The notes: generated from the sequence alone by a model not told the origin. A stretch of 64,000 nt of DNA from Chaenocephalus aceratus (GCA_023974075.1 JAMFTG010000489.1:62001-126000); one strand, 5' to 3'; positions 53,801-63,680 are shown, counted from the stretch's first letter. A program made the numbers and translations.

Positions 53801-56254
53801 AGGCGGAGTGAAGGCGGAGTGAAGGCGGAGTGAAGGCGTAGTGAAGGCGTAGTGAAGGCGGAGTGAAGGCGTAGTGAAGGCGTAGTGAAGCAGCCAGGGC
53901 GTGTCAAACAGGAATGGCGGGTTCCTACAGATGATCCCTCAGTGATTGTGATCTCCATTCCACATGTTGTTAGTTTGATGAAATCTACTCACACTGACTA
54001 TTTGAAATTCGATCACACTTTATGAATGAAACCACCAGAGCAACGTTTCTGTGCCCCCCCCCCTGCACAGACACACGGTCTGAATGGCAGCCAGCACTGC
54101 ATGAACATTCATCATGACAGCTTCCTTTCAGCGCGCCTGCAGGCATCCTTTGATGTCATCACTAAAGTTATTTTACTTTCCCAAGCACTCGACCTCTGCT
54201 GCCCGACCGCTTGTATTCTGCAGCGCTTTGTTAACGCTATAGCCGGACCACCACTCATAGCCATTAATGCAAATACTATTTGTGTATTCCTCTGTGTCGA
54301 TGACAAACATGCAAAAGTGGTTTGGGAGACGGTGAGAACCAGCTGTACATAAGTGTAAAAACGCGTCCTTACATTAGATGGCGGTTTTGTGGCAGCCTTC
54401 CAGTCACTCAGCGCGGCTTGAATGCAGTCTTGAAGCTGAAATACCAAACAGAAAACAAAGTTTAAAGATCATCTGTCGCAGCATTGTTATCCTCTGAAGA
54501 CCCCATAACAACATCTGGACATCTGTGACATGCCGAGGCAAAAACTCAAAGCGGTTTATTACACGCAATGAAATCAGTTGGGAAAAGACAAACAAACACG
54601 GAGAAGTAGGGCTGATGAATGCTTTGTTTTCAAACTATTTACATTACGTGACGTGAGAAGGCCCGTAAAGTAGACTATGGATGTTTGAAAGACAATGTCA
54701 AACAAATCCAAACGTTGAGATGTCAGGCTGAGCACGGAGAGACGGACTGGGAGCAGAGCTGGTTCATACAGGCGTGAGAAAGAAGAACTATTGACCCCAA
54801 ATGAGACAAACAAGCTTCAGCTGCAGCAGCCAGTCACATGGTTGCACAGCTGGCTCATTCAAAGTTAGAAATAATGTGAATGGAAGATACATAGGCTTAG
54901 ATTACTTCGAATGATAGACTTAGGACAACTTCAAGCATCCACATTTGTTTGGCTCCCACTCATATATTGCTTTAATCGCTTTTTAAAATACAATTTTGGT
55001 GACTCCTTTGAAATATGCATATGCAGCATTACTGCAGACTCTTGAAAGAGGATACAAACCTATCAGAAAGAGAAGGCCGATGAGACAATGGGGCGTCTAA
55101 ATTACTTTTTAAAGCATTTTTCTGCATTATGTACTTTTTTTGTATTACTTTTTTTTTGTTGGATGTCAGCCACATTATGTCATATTATATCTGTATCCTG
55201 AAGTCAACGGTATGTCAACCATGACTTTCTTTATTGTTGATCTGAACAATAAAAGATTATATAATAAACTTTGGACTGAAGTCACAACAACGTGTATGTA
55301 TTACACCTCTAGGCATTGTCAATATATTTCGAGGAAAACCGCAGGTGATGTTAAACATGATAGACGGCAACTGAAGCAATGCTGTAACAAGTCTTAACCA
55401 GTTCTTTGAGGAATTGCCCCCGCATCTTTATTCAGTGCACGTCCATGCAGTCGGTGCCAAAACAGGTAATCGAGGATTGGATTCTTCAATCCAGTTAGGA
55501 GATAGTTCCCAGTGTTTAGACTCAAACTCCAACTTTAAAGCTGACCTTATCTCAGACATATTCCTGCAGAGGTGACAGAAGTACTCCGATCCTTTACTTC
55601 CGTAAAAGTACAAATACTGTGGTCTTCTACTGTTAAAGTAGAACTCTTAAGTCCGAAATGTTTAAAAAAAAGTACTTAAGTATGCTACTTGAGTAAATAT
55701 ATTTAGTTTACTTAGTTACAGCTGTAATTGATATACTAGCCTATGTGTTTCTGCTCCTGTAGTATACGTCTATATTTCTGTTGCTGCAGTATTTGTCTTT
55801 TATAGAACATTTTAATCAAACATTATTTTACTGTCCCAATTTGGGATGAATAAAGTCTCTAACTATCTCTAGTTACCTCTGACCCCGACAAGTACACTTT
55901 TAAATAGCTCTTTATATAAGTCTTTATGGGCTGCCGACAGTGCTTTTTATCAGTAAACACACACTATAAAAGGTTAGCTAGTTACCTATTAAGACAGGTA
56001 GCTTACTGTCAACTCAAAGGCTAAGCTAAGAAGCTAAACTGTCACACCAACGGCTGAAACAAGCTAACCAACGGCTGAAACAAGCTAACCAACGGCCGGT
56101 GTTTTTTGAATTTTGACCGTTATTCACGCTAGCTTACCTCTTCGCTGGGGGAGCACGGACACTTCTTTTTCAGCCGGCTTCGGTTGACTATATTCCCGGT
56201 GTGCAGCCTGAGAGTCTTCGCGTGGCTCAGGAACATCTTTGCCTCATTTTCCAT
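38725..56254 (-). CDS. gclm: GCLM, glutamate-cysteine ligase modifier subunit, 7 exons
   Basis: Coding segments on the minus strand: 56254-56138, 54435-54373, 51171-51087, 50953-50897, 48566-48362, 47710-47594 and 38882-38725, the same number as I recall for human GCLM. Allowing for one missing base in exon 5 and a net surplus of two in exon 6, the coding length is 801 bases, 266 residues plus stop (human 274). The protein binds the catalytic subunit GCLC in the cytosol, lowers its Km for glutamate and eases glutathione feedback, setting the first step of glutathione synthesis. Hallmarks are RLHTGN, VSQLDSVIIAP, AIGTSDLDKDLLEQLY and YSIIVKSRGIIKAKGY, from an aldo-keto-reductase-like fold without catalysis. 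All junctions are GT-AG with matching phases. DNTTIP2 follows downstream on the same strand. Confidence 0.95.
39148..39352. mobile_element. Truncated piggyBac-like MITE
   Basis: TTAA followed by AGGTCTCCTATTATGC; shares CGTTGTTCCCCCGTTTTTAG with 13489-13738 in the other half. The right end is missing. Confidence 0.65.
39431..41392. mobile_element. PIF/Harbinger-like MITE, copy 2, split by a hAT
   Basis: Inverted relative to 12805-13484, with TTA at 39428-39430 and 41393-41395. Interrupted by 39487-40770; the halves rejoin after removing the hAT and one duplication. In GCLM intron 6. Confidence 0.85.
39487..40770. mobile_element. hAT-like element (CAGGGCTC ends)
   Basis: Ends CAGGGCTCTCGAC and GCTCGAGCCCTG, perfect duplications GCAGTGTA (39479-39486 and 40771-40778). 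AT-rich interior with a fragment (39885-40166) related to the hAT at 19586-20453. Contains CCCGAAAT repeats. No transposase motif seen. Confidence 0.88.
41419..41702. mobile_element. Tc1/mariner-like MITE
   Basis: Ends CAGTTGTGGTCAAAAGTTTA and GACTTTTGACTACAACTAAT next to TA dinucleotides, the classic Tc1 terminus. Confidence 0.75.
41846..42739 (+). CDS. LINE ORF1 protein (RNA-binding chaperone)
   Basis: 297 residues and open; the better start is the second Met (MPPRKKTTK, 41855). A charged N terminus is followed by a heptad-rich coiled coil (about residues 60-135: IEGELKQYSGRLTEAEERLG and QQMESLEAKMEDLENRSRRS). Next comes an RRM-like core (NVRLIGLPENAEGKD, residues ~140-220) and a C-terminal domain (FHDVAKETDKKRRAYDGVKT). 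This is the L1 ORF1p architecture: trimeric, binding LINE RNA to form the transposition particle. Probably intact. Confidence 0.93.
   Translation: MLLMPPRKKTTKKDNVLETLSEEDWPPLSQPGLAPDMEHEAGEELSQDKSSGEILSAINNLKKDLKEDFASKFNTVIHSIQSIEGELKQYSGRLTEAEERLGAVEDDTSALNKTTKHLRQQMESLEAKMEDLENRSRRSNVRLIGLPENAEGKDACTFLEKWIPEILGAGSFAAPLAIERAHRVPSGRPKPNAPPRALLIKFLNYKDKTKVMSAAYEKGKIHFDKHPIMFFHDVAKETDKKRRAYDGVKTRCRDMGLRYGIQYPSSFRVTHDGNSHLFTSPTDVHTFLEKIKERPRD
43226..43540 (+). CDS. Small open frame between LINE ORF1 and ORF2
   Basis: 104 residues beginning MEVRAERHFRDLFVDIYSVP, with two strongly hydrophobic stretches (FTWGVLFYLFYVMVCLFSVH and FCYFLFLLNTVIFLF). It ends seven bases before ORF2. I do not recognise it. 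It could be chance in T-rich sequence or a lineage-specific membrane-associated product; conservation has not been tested. Confidence 0.3.
   Translation: MEVRAERHFRDLFVDIYSVPQFCGPDSSMIRVFRRERDAHRLGNFTWGVLFYLFYVMVCLFSVHIAVSKWGRVKQSDRQFYFSQVFMEFCYFLFLLNTVIFLFR
43547..47273 (+). pseudogene. LINE ORF2 (endonuclease-reverse transcriptase), frameshifted
   Basis: Seven consecutive open pieces (43547-43768, 43762-44667, 44738-44944, 44976-45503, 45488-45793, 45926-46792, 46803-47273) form one L1 ORF2. Features: APE endonuclease (ITSWNVRGLNN; IIGGDFNC near 43970; SDHSPI near 44235), RT (PISLLNTDSKI; RQGCP near 45466; LYADDVVLF near 45590) and a C-terminal Cys motif (CFKCNDAKGSLFHCLWEC). Several breaks sit at homopolymers (five G for four near 44899; the C run at 45476-45481). 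Not translatable as given; whether decay or miscalls is open. Confidence 0.9.
47537..48361. other. gclm: GCLM introns around exon 6
   Basis: Apart from exon 6 (47594-47710), intron 5 (47711-48361) shows no recognised element. Confidence 0.5.
47594..47710 (-). CDS. gclm: GCLM exon 6, riddled with one-base indels
   Basis: Starts VKPSSNQV and ends in the coding for HNDPK with clean splice sites (CTCCAG and GTACAC). Between these, single bases are added or lost about six times relative to the conserved VNLAxCCVMPPDLTAFAKxFDIQLLTHNDPK segment. Surplus bases: GTGG, TGGG, CAA, TCCG. Missing bases: in CCTC-AG and CAGCT-CTC. Actual length is 117; expected length 115. Nucleotide similarity is otherwise nearly complete, so this resembles uncorrected long-read sequence. 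As given, the exon is not translatable. Confidence 0.88.
48362..48566 (-). CDS. gclm: GCLM exon 5, one base short
   Basis: Reads CQTLAVSQLDSVIIAP, then after a frame change SLAHLQPAWEELESLV and RSQRIAAIGTSDLDKDLLEQ, ending LYTWAQ before GTGAGG. The length is 205 but phases require 206. The break is at a run of four C (plus strand 48496-48499) where five would be in frame. The first exon base abuts an 8-bp target duplication of the transposable element at 48575-50738, which contains the acceptor AG. Sequence conservation on both sides of the break argues for a miscall rather than decay. Confidence 0.9.
48590..48800. repeat. 27-bp tandem array (copy C)
   Basis: About eight units of CATCCTTTACTCAAGTGCAA plus GTACGCA. 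Regular, unlike the 36-bp array in the same element. Confidence 0.93.
49172..50645. repeat. 36-bp tandem array (copy C), many one-base length changes
   Basis: About 40 units of the copy-B type. Unlike copies A and B, it shows frequent lost or added single bases (TATTGGG for TATTTGGG, GAGTCAAC, AGTAGAAGTAC, GTAGGAAAG, GTTAGAAAG), mostly in short homopolymers. Confidence 0.95.
50897..50953 (-). CDS. gclm: GCLM exon 4
   Basis: 57 bases, (V)KLFLCEAGESSIRDAVEM, matching KLFIVES...RSAVDMA of mammals. Phase 1 in and 1 out, acceptor TTTTCACAG, donor GTGAGC. Intron 4 downstream is almost entirely a hAT-like array element. Confidence 0.92.
51087..51171 (-). CDS. gclm: GCLM exon 3
   Basis: 85 bases, DFPDTLDCSIPQPTDAIPPE then EREELRVS, ending in phase 1 before GTCAGT. 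Corresponds to the FPDVLECTV...EEREEMKVS segment of mammals. The seven-C run in the middle is in frame here. Confidence 0.9.
51225..51375. repeat. Teleost CAAGGCAAGTTTATTTAG repeat
   Basis: GGCAAGTTTATTTAGAGAGC...GTGCTTTACAGAG, then A-rich units. Same family as 10281-10850. Confidence 0.75.
51378..51440. mobile_element. Fragment of GGATGTAACGATATATCG hAT
   Basis: TAGGGATGTAACGATATATC matches the left end of 27293-27692; the rest is absent or diverged. Confidence 0.65.
51630..53525. repeat. 37-bp minisatellite, open in all three plus frames
   Basis: About 50 units of CATGTGTCCCCTCTTCTTCA plus TGTCTCTTCTACATCAA, with TG/CG, TTC/CTC and ACATCAA/CCACCAA variants and some short units near 52800-53220. 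Because 37 is not a multiple of three, each frame cycles through all unit phases, and none contains a stop over more than 1.9 kb. In GCLM intron 2. The 646-673 residue readings are not credible genes. Confidence 0.97.
53535..54372. other. GCLM intron 2 remainder
   Basis: Holds an 11-bp tandem repeat at 53776-53891 (GTGAAGGCGGA/GTGAAGGCGTA) and a C run near 54051. No exon recognised. Confidence 0.6.
54373..54435 (-). CDS. gclm: GCLM exon 2
   Basis: 21 codons, LQDCIQAALSDWKAATKPPS plus N, corresponding to LHDCIQKTLNEW of mammals. Phase 0 on both sides, donor GTAAGG. The acceptor is CAG preceded by a short T-rich stretch. Confidence 0.9.
54436..56137. other. GCLM intron 1
   Basis: Contains a decayed AGTAC-rich hAT-like stretch (55575-55735) and a GGCTGAAACAAGCTAACCAAC direct repeat near 56049-56090. 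Nothing else recognised. Confidence 0.5.
56138..56254 (-). CDS. gclm: GCLM exon 1 (start)
   Basis: 39 codons beginning MENEAKMFLSHAKTLRLHTG and continuing NIVNRSRLKKKCPCSPSEE, phase 0, donor GTAAGC. Start context AACATGG is a good Kozak match. Matches the family N terminus (LHTGNLxNxxRLRKKCPSxxSEE). The AKMFLSHAKTL helix corresponds to the family's AKALLARARTL. Confidence 0.92.
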
Positions 56255-57048
56255 GTTGTTCTGAGGATCCATGTGGTGTTTCGGTGGCGAGCTGACAGGT
56301 GGCTGGTCAGTGTAAAACTGCTGAGTAAGAGCTGGCTAGCACACACAACTGCACTTATACAACTGTTAGAACAAAAAAGATGTAGTCAGGATGACTTGCA
56401 GTGTGTTGATTGACTGCTGGTGCTAAGTGGCTGTTATGAAAGCGAGCCGGTCGGTAACGCCCACATGGATGAGTCGGTGACGGCCCCGGTAAACCCGGTA
56501 AGGATTAGGAGGGGAGTGAGGGGTATGGGCATAGATATGTCTCATAATTATTCGTGTGAACATAAAAATAATTTGTGTGTAAATATGTGATTTGTAAATG
56601 TAAAACACCATCCACTTAATGCATTTAAAAGATTTGCAAACTCACAAATAAATGTGCAAGTGTAAAACGAATCTGCAAATACGCTAAATATTTTCACAAA
56701 TAAAAAAAAGATCTGTGATTACCTCTTTAACATTGACAACTTTCGATCAGGCATTTGTGAATCCATTTTGTATTTGCCGACCAAAAATGCGCTTGCGGAT
56801 CTCAAATCTCTGCTCCTGGATCTCACATTTCTGCTCGTGGATCGTCTTTTTACACACACGGAATTTTGAGACATATTTTCCGCCGGTCTCGGCTAAAATC
56901 TACTCGTGTCACTCGGTGATTTTCGGAAACCACGTGATGGCCTGCTGATGACGACATTTCCGCATGATTTCAAAGTAAGAGCATGATGGTTTGTTTAATG
57001 CTCTGGTTTTTTATTATAATGAACAGCGGAACGTTAGATGCATTCTTT
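56255..57048. other. GCLM 5' flank
   Basis: No TATA box recognised close to the start; the weak antioxidant-type site is at 56319-56328. 56560-56720 has repetitive 'CACAAATAAA/TTTGCAAA' words. No upstream exon found. Confidence 0.5.
56319..56328 (-). promoter_or_regulatory. Weak antioxidant-response-like element upstream of GCLM
   Basis: TTACTCAGCA on the minus strand, 65 bases before the start codon, is one mismatch from the CNC-sMaf consensus TGACTCAGCA. GCLM is a classic Nrf2 target, which gives the match some prior weight. A single degenerate site can occur by chance. Confidence 0.25.
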
Positions 57049-57098
57049 ATCACCATCATCACCATCATCATCATCATCATCATCATCACCATCACCAT
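57049..57098. repeat. (CAT)n trinucleotide array
   Basis: About 16 ATC/ATCACC units; plus-strand reading gives a His run, which is spurious. Confidence 0.95.
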
Positions 57099-57288
57099 GT
57101 TATAGTGATACAGTTAGTTTGTGTTAGTTTATTGGTTCAATACAGCATATATCGAGCACCTTCGTTGATGTTGAAGTACAGGCTAAACGCCACTTCCGGG
57201 TCCCGGGGGAGCAGCTGGCAGCGAAGCAGCCCAGATAAAACTATTTCTTCATTGTTTGTTGTGTATTCAGTCAAGCGGGTCATTTTGG

Positions 57289-57558
57289 CCAGGATAGTCA
57301 CAATGTCACCAAAATCACACTGGTGCTGGCTGTTCCCCTCTAGTTTGTGCTCACAAAAGCATTTCACTCTGGGCCCAGCAGGTACAAAAATAAAGAGGGT
57401 CTTCAAAATCCGGCAGCTCTAGCAACTGCACTGCCGGATTTTGAAGACCCTCTTTATTTTTGTACCTGCTGGGCCCAGAGTGAAATGCTTTTGTGAGCAC
57501 AAACTAGAGGGGAACAGCCAGCACCAGTGTGATTTTGGTGAGTCTGTGACTATCCTGG
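57289..57558. repeat. 127-bp near-perfect inverted repeat, 16-base spacer
   Basis: Arms 57289-57415 and 57432-57558 match in reverse except for a three-base cluster (ATG versus GAC near the outer end). The arms carry CCGGATTTTGAAGACCCTC and GGGCCCAGAGTGAAATGC. The origin is unknown. Confidence 0.9.
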
Positions 57559-59221
57559 AGAAAGATATAGGGGGGGGGGGTTCCAAATCCGGCAGGAGAA
57601 ATACCTGCTCTGAACATGTTATGTAGAGAACAGTGCAGATCTTCCCTATTGACACCAGGATTAACCTAGTCTAAAATAAGGAACATTAATAGTGTGATAG
57701 AAAATTAAATGTAATGTAATAGAGGCACAGATACAAGATCAATAATACACTTTATTTTAGGGCACCTTTCAAAGCATTCAATGTCACCTTAAAATACAAT
57801 TGAAAAAAAATAGGAGTGGCATTACAATACAAACATGTGTTGAGTAGGGATATATACAAATGATATTCAAAGGAGCAATTCAAGTGAGTGAAGCCAGTTT
57901 GAACACATTATCTTTTAGGCTTGATTGAAAATAACACAGTGTCTGACATGATCATGTGATATCATTACTGTTATATCATTGCTTACTATTCGTGGTTATC
58001 AGACACTTAAACAACAGAGAAGGTTTTAAGAAATAGGACTATTGACAAATCACATATTATCCTGTCATTGTCTGTTCTGCAGGAAGGAGGATTATAACAG
58101 AGTGGGACTATACACTCAAAAACGTAAATTTATTCCAATACGAAGATTGTGACAGATCTGAAAAACGTGTCCTTAAAACGAGCCTCCTCGCAATTGTATG
58201 CACATTATGTATTCAGCCGTTTGCTGTTTAATCTGATATATCATTCAAAAGAGAGAAAAAAGCTTTGAAAAGGGTGAAAATACGGCGAACGCTCAACACA
58301 GGCGATTACGTCACCTCTGCGCGTCCCCGCGAACAGGGCTTCAATCCACGGCAAGGCTTCAACCTACGGCATAACACCGGCTCTCGCCCGCGAACGAGAC
58401 GTTTTTTGTTTTGTTTTTGCGGAGGGATCTAGATCGGCATGAAGGCACATTATGCAATGTGGACATTATCCCGCTTATTACACACGGCCACATTCTCAAC
58501 AAAGTAACGACATGACTCCCAATAATAATTGAAATGCTTTTATGGATTTAGAAAATGATTTTATTGATTTAAAAAATAGTTTTTTGTATTGATTTAAATT
58601 GACATGCATCCGCTAAGAAAAGTAGTCCGTTGTTACTGTTTGAACTAACGTAGCAACGGCAGGAACTGCTTCTACAGTGTTTTTGAGGAGCTTTTTGATT
58701 ACAGATTTGAAAACATCGTTGCTTGCTTTAAAAGTAGCACGATTCATTATGTCAAACCTTGAAAGATATCCCTGCCCATATGCCAAAAGTAACTGGCAAC
58801 TGAATATATGTCGCCGTAGCTATGATGTCTATGTCTGGACCGCTGAGTTGATCTCAAAGCACGCTCCCCTCTCCTGCAGGGAGAAAAACTATATTTATAT
58901 ACTTTATATAGGTTGATACAGTAGCCCCTTTTTTAAATAGTTTTTATAGGTGTTGCCATCTGTTTTGTGTAGCGTGGTTCTACAAGCAAGTCAATGCATT
59001 AATTGGGTGGTATCAGAGAGTTACACGGGTCTGTAAATGCAATGAAAACAATTGGCCACAGCAAATAATTTATATTAAACATGTAATTTTTACTTTTGAA
59101 TACTTTAGTACAAAGGATGTCTTGAATAATTTAAGTGATATATGTGTACACATATAAATCATTAGTCAAAACAGCGCTACATTTGATTTAATTAAAAGGT
59201 ATAATATGTGGTAAACTGAAG
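57559..59221. other. AT-rich intergenic region
   Basis: G run at 57572-57580 next to the inverted repeat. A GC patch at 58290-58430 has no gene signal. No element ends recognised. Confidence 0.45.
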
Positions 59222-59306
59222 AGCCCTTTGGGAGCCGAGAGAGCCGGCTCTTCTTGGTGAGCCAGATGATCCGGCTCAGCAAGAAGAGCCGGAATTCCCA
59301 TCACTA
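59222..59306. mobile_element. hAT terminal fragment (GAGAGCCGGCTC)
   Basis: GAGCCGAGAGAGCCGGCTCT, an AAGAGCCGG inverted word and a CCCATCACTAG end, typical of a fish hAT terminus. It may be the 5' end of the autonomous element that follows. Confidence 0.5.
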
Positions 59307-59612
59307 GAACAATGACTTCTTCTGCGAGGATTTATAAAAGCAGCTGGATAAAAAAAGTTAGGAAACGCCCCTATAGGAAACGCCTCCTTGCTGCGGTCTG
59401 CAGACAGACCCATCTCGGAAATTGCACGTACACGTCGTACAGGTGTTCATTAAATTAAAAAAATGCTGCCATGGAGGTGGTCGTGCCTGACCCACTCCAA
59501 ACCACCCCTTGCCTGCCAGTTACTAATCTTGCACCCACACTTTCAACTATAACTAGGCGGCACAGCAGCAGCTTGCAGCTTGAACAGACTGACAGGAAAA
59601 TGTCCTCTCCAG

Positions 59613-59960
59613 CAGTGCTTCTCAAAGTGTTGTCCGCGGACCAGTGGTGGTCCGTGAGCGCCCCCTAGTGGTCCGTGAGTATATTGGTAAAATTTCACAT
59701 TTGAAATAAATAAATACATTTAAGTTTTCCGCACTCTCGTGGGAATATCTCCGCAATGGAGCGAGCTTAAGTTTCACTTTCGATTGCATGATATAGCCCA
59801 GCACAACACCTTCATCACACATGTTGCCACTTGTTTGTATCATTTTCAGGCGATTTGTAAAAAAACGATGTGTTTTGGGATATTTGTGGAGTTAGGTGGT
59901 CCGCGAGTGTTTTTTTATTGGTTAAGTGGTCCTTGGTATGAACAAGTTTGAGAAACACTG
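59613..59960. mobile_element. hAT MITE (CAGTGCTTCTCAAAGTG), copy 1
   Basis: Ends CAGTGCTTCTC and GAGAAACACTG; duplications CTCTCCAG (59605-59612) and CTCTACAG (59961-59968). Inserted four codons into the hAT coding start; removing it with one duplication restores the frame. Inverted second copy at 62875-63231. Confidence 0.92.
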
Positions 59961-61074
59961 CTCTACAGCTCATGAATCAGGAGCTCAGAAACGAAAGAAA
60001 AAACGTCAGCAAGAGGAAAATAATAAAAGAGGTCGACAGCTAGTCACCAAGTATTTTCACAAGAAAGGTATTTATTCACAGAACTTGTTTTGAAGCCCAT
60101 AACAGCTTGGCCAACATTTTGTGGCTGACGTTAGCTACCTGTTGCTATCAAAAATGAGATGAGTGTAGATGAGCCCAGTGAATTTGTATCCAGCAGCTAT
60201 GCCCTTTTGCTATGGCTAGCTAACCCAACCTGTATAATGTTACATGCTAATCACATCTGCTCTAATGCACAGGTGCGGCTTCAGGATCAGTACCCCTTCC
60301 CTCAGGCCAGCTCCCAGTTGAAGGAGAGGGAGGTAAAGCAGCAGGGCTTGGGGTTAACAAACAGATTTTAAATATGCTTACCATGCATTGAATACAACTT
60401 TAGGTAATATTCACATGTAGTTACTCTAGTTCTTCCAGTAATTGCAATACCATTGACCACTGGCACATTAAATTGAGGTTGTTACGAGCTATAGCTAGAT
60501 TTGAGCAATTGGAAAATATCTATACAAAATATTATTATTATTATTATTATAACAATTAAGAGATAACTCGAGCTGTACTGTGTTATTACTATTATAGGGC
60601 ATTTTATAAATTATGTACACTATGGATACTCTAGAGCCAGGGCCCTCGAGCAAGGCAGCCAACGAGGAGAGCAGAGGTGAAGAGGCAGAAGTACGGTACA
60701 AGAAGAGGTCGAGGACCATGAAAGCAGCACAGATGAGGAGGAAGCAGCTCTGGACACAGGATGCCACAGATACTGAGCCACCTGTAGTGGTGTCTGAGAG
60801 AAGATCTGCTATCACTTGACCCAGGGTTGTTCCCAGCTAGGATGAGTGACAAGGACAGGGCAACTATTGTAAAGAAATTAGCAATGCGAGAAACAGATCA
60901 AGAATTTCCACATGATTCAAAAGGAAAGAGATTTCCAGATTACTTGAAAGACACCAAAGCAGATAAGGGTAGGGGGAAAGTGAAAAGGGACTGGTTGATT
61001 CACAGTGAAAGTGCCAATGCACTGTTCTGCACCATGTGTTCTTTTCTCCAAGGAGCAAAACATACCCTCTCTTA

Positions 61075-61700
61075 CGGTACGTCCACACAGCAGCTTCAGA
61101 AGAAACTTCCACCGCTTCCAACGCTTCTCTGCCCATTGACTTTGAATGGGGATGACGTCACGTTGCCTCGCTTTTCGCCGAACTGCATTGTGGGGGAGCG
61201 AAGCGAAGATTTCCAGGATCTCCAGGATTCCAAAGTTGAGCAATGTTCAACTTTTGAAGCTGAGCTGGAAGCGCCAGCCAATCAAACACGTTTATGCAAA
61301 TCTGACAGTAGAAGCGCTAGCCAATCAAACCGCGTGTAAGCAGGGAGAACCAGACCGCAGTTCATTTCCTCATATTCCAAACGAGAAGTTACGGTAGCAA
61401 ATCACCCGGTTCTTTACGACCAGAACTATTACCGGGATCCAAACCGGAGGAACCAGGCATGGAGGGAGGTGGCAGAGGCAGTGGGGAAACTGGTAGGTTT
61501 TCGCCTGTTTGGGGATGTATATATATATATATATTAATGCTCGCATAAAATCCCCGGGGTTTTTTGCTTTGTATGTCGGGGGCAGGACATTCATGTGATT
61601 GGTTGTTGGTCGCGTTGCTCGCAAAAAATCCCCAAGCTGTCAGACACGCCCAGCTCCAAGATGTTCAAGACTTTCGAAAAGCTGCTGTGTGGACGTACCG
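61075..61700. mobile_element. PIF/Harbinger-like MITE in hAT coding sequence
   Basis: Ends CGGTACGTCCACACAGCAGC and its perfect inverse, flanked by TTA (61072-61074, 61701-61703). It interrupts the TTF finger region. Related to 34459-35037. Confidence 0.92.
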
Positions 61701-62455
61701 TTAGTGCTTTGAGTAGTGACCAGGGATACAAGATGTGTGACGTCGAGTGGCGTCGCATGTATGATAAATTCCCAAGCCATGAAACAAGTAGGAATCACAG
61801 GGACTGGATGGAAATTTTGTAGGTACGCTAGAACTTTTGTCACGATATGATCCACTCTTGAAAGACCACTTAGACAAAATCAGGACATCCAAAAAAGGAA
61901 GCCAGCTAACGCATCGTCTGAGCCCAGACATCCAGAACGAGTTTATTGAATTGTGTGGGGGAAAGGTTTTAAAAACCATTCTGACGGAAAGGGAGGATGC
62001 CATATACGATGGAATCATTTGTGATGCAACGCCTGACATTTCCCACACCGAGCAAAACGTTGTGCTCATACGATATACATTATAATGAAGACACAGGCGA
62101 ACGGGAGATCACTGACAGATTCAAAGATTTCAACGGAAAAACAGGATGTGAAATAGCATGATGGAGAGTGTGCTTCTGGATAGGGATAGACATTAGTGAT
62201 GGCAGGGGGCAAGGGTATGATCATGGGACGAATATAGTCCAAGCCCAAACACTGAAAAAGAATAATCTTGCTACTTTCTCACCTCTCCCACACGTTGATC
62301 TGGTAGGCGCGCATGCTGCAGAATCGAGCCCTGAAGTGTCCATCTTTTTTGGTTACATTAACCGCCTCTACACATTTGTAAGTGCCAGTCCATCTCGTTG
62401 GTCTATATACAAAAAGAAAACAGGTTGCTCTGTACATAGGCTATCTGATACGATG

Positions 62456-62874
62456 GGCTCGTAAGAACTCAGATGCTCGATTATGTTGCTTGGTAATACT
62501 CTTTATTGTAAAGAAACCAAAGCTATCAATTATGACTTCTAGGTTCTACTAGGACTCTCCATGGAATCACTAGGATCTACTAGGTACTGTAATATAGATC
62601 TCTGGCAAACAGGCATGGATCTAACGATAACACAAGACGAACCAACACCAGACAAAGGGAGAGAAGGACTAAATATACATATTAGGTAATGGGGCACAGG
62701 TGGACACAATCAGGGGCGGGAACAACAATCAGTCTAGCAGGTGCCACACGGACAGGAAGTGCCGACACCTGGAGAGAGAGAGAGTATAGTAATAATTATC
62801 ATCAACAGACCGATAGACAAAACACTAAAACACAACAGCTAACAGGATACTAGCACTAAACCCTGACACTATCT
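62456..62874. mobile_element. Unidentified insertion in the hAT
   Basis: Coding for RLSDT occurs both before (about 62441) and after (63233) the 62456-63231 interval, suggesting an insertion with a short duplication into which the second MITE also landed. Contains an AG run at 62775. The family was not recognised. Confidence 0.4.
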
Positions 62875-63231
62875 CAGTGTTTCTCAAACTTTGTCATACC
62901 AAGGACACTTAACCAATAAAAAAACACTCGCGGACCACCTAACTCCACAAATATAAAAAAACACATCGTTTTTCTAGAACAGATTACAAATCGCCTGAAA
63001 ATGGTACAAACAAGTGGCAACATGTGTGAAGAAGGTGTTACGCTGGGCTATATCATGCAATCGGAAGTGAAACTTAAGCTCGCTCCATTGCGGAGATATT
63101 CCCGCGAGGGTGCGGAAAACTTAAATATATTTATTTATTTCAAATATGAAATGTTACCAATATATTCACGGACCACTAGGGGGCGCTCACGGACCACCAG
63201 TGGTCCGCGGACCACACTTTGAGAAGCACTG
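62875..63231. mobile_element. hAT MITE, copy 2 (inverted)
   Basis: Ends CAGTGTTTCTCAAAC and GAGAAGCACTG; flanks CACTATCT and GGCTATCT (6 of 8). Interior is the reverse of 59613-59960. Confidence 0.85.
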
Positions 63232-63533
63232 GGCTATCTGACACTCGCTGGAGTGCGAGAATTGATGCTGTGAAACCTGTAGCAAAGCACCTACCTGGTG
63301 TCATTGAAGCCCTTGCTACCATACTGAGCTCATGCAGTCTCACAGGTGAGGCCAGATCTGAAGCTGTTGGTCTGAGGAACTACCTCAGACCAACAGGTCC
63401 TTCTCACCAAGTGGGTGAAAGTATTGCAATCTATTGATGACAGGAATGTGATACTCCAGTCAGGGGAAATCTCAATAGAGGTGGAGGCAGGTCATGTTGC
63501 TGCACTAAGAGATGAGATGCAGACTCTCAGAAA

Positions 63534-63680
63534 TCCATCTATCCATCTATCCATCTATCGATCTATCCATCTATCCATCCATCTATCCATCCATCCATCT
63601 ATCCATCCATCCATCTATCCATCTATCCATCTATCCATCTATCCATCCATGTATCTATATATCTATCTATCTATCCAAAC
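63534..63680. repeat. (ATCC/ATCT)n microsatellite
   Basis: CCATCTAT and ATCCATCC units, about 145 bases, located within the hAT coding remnant and open in two frames. Confidence 0.95.

Noticed and set aside
53734..53958. Minus-strand reading with LRLHSAFTTPS repeats
   Set aside because: Derives from an 11-bp tandem repeat in a GCLM intron.
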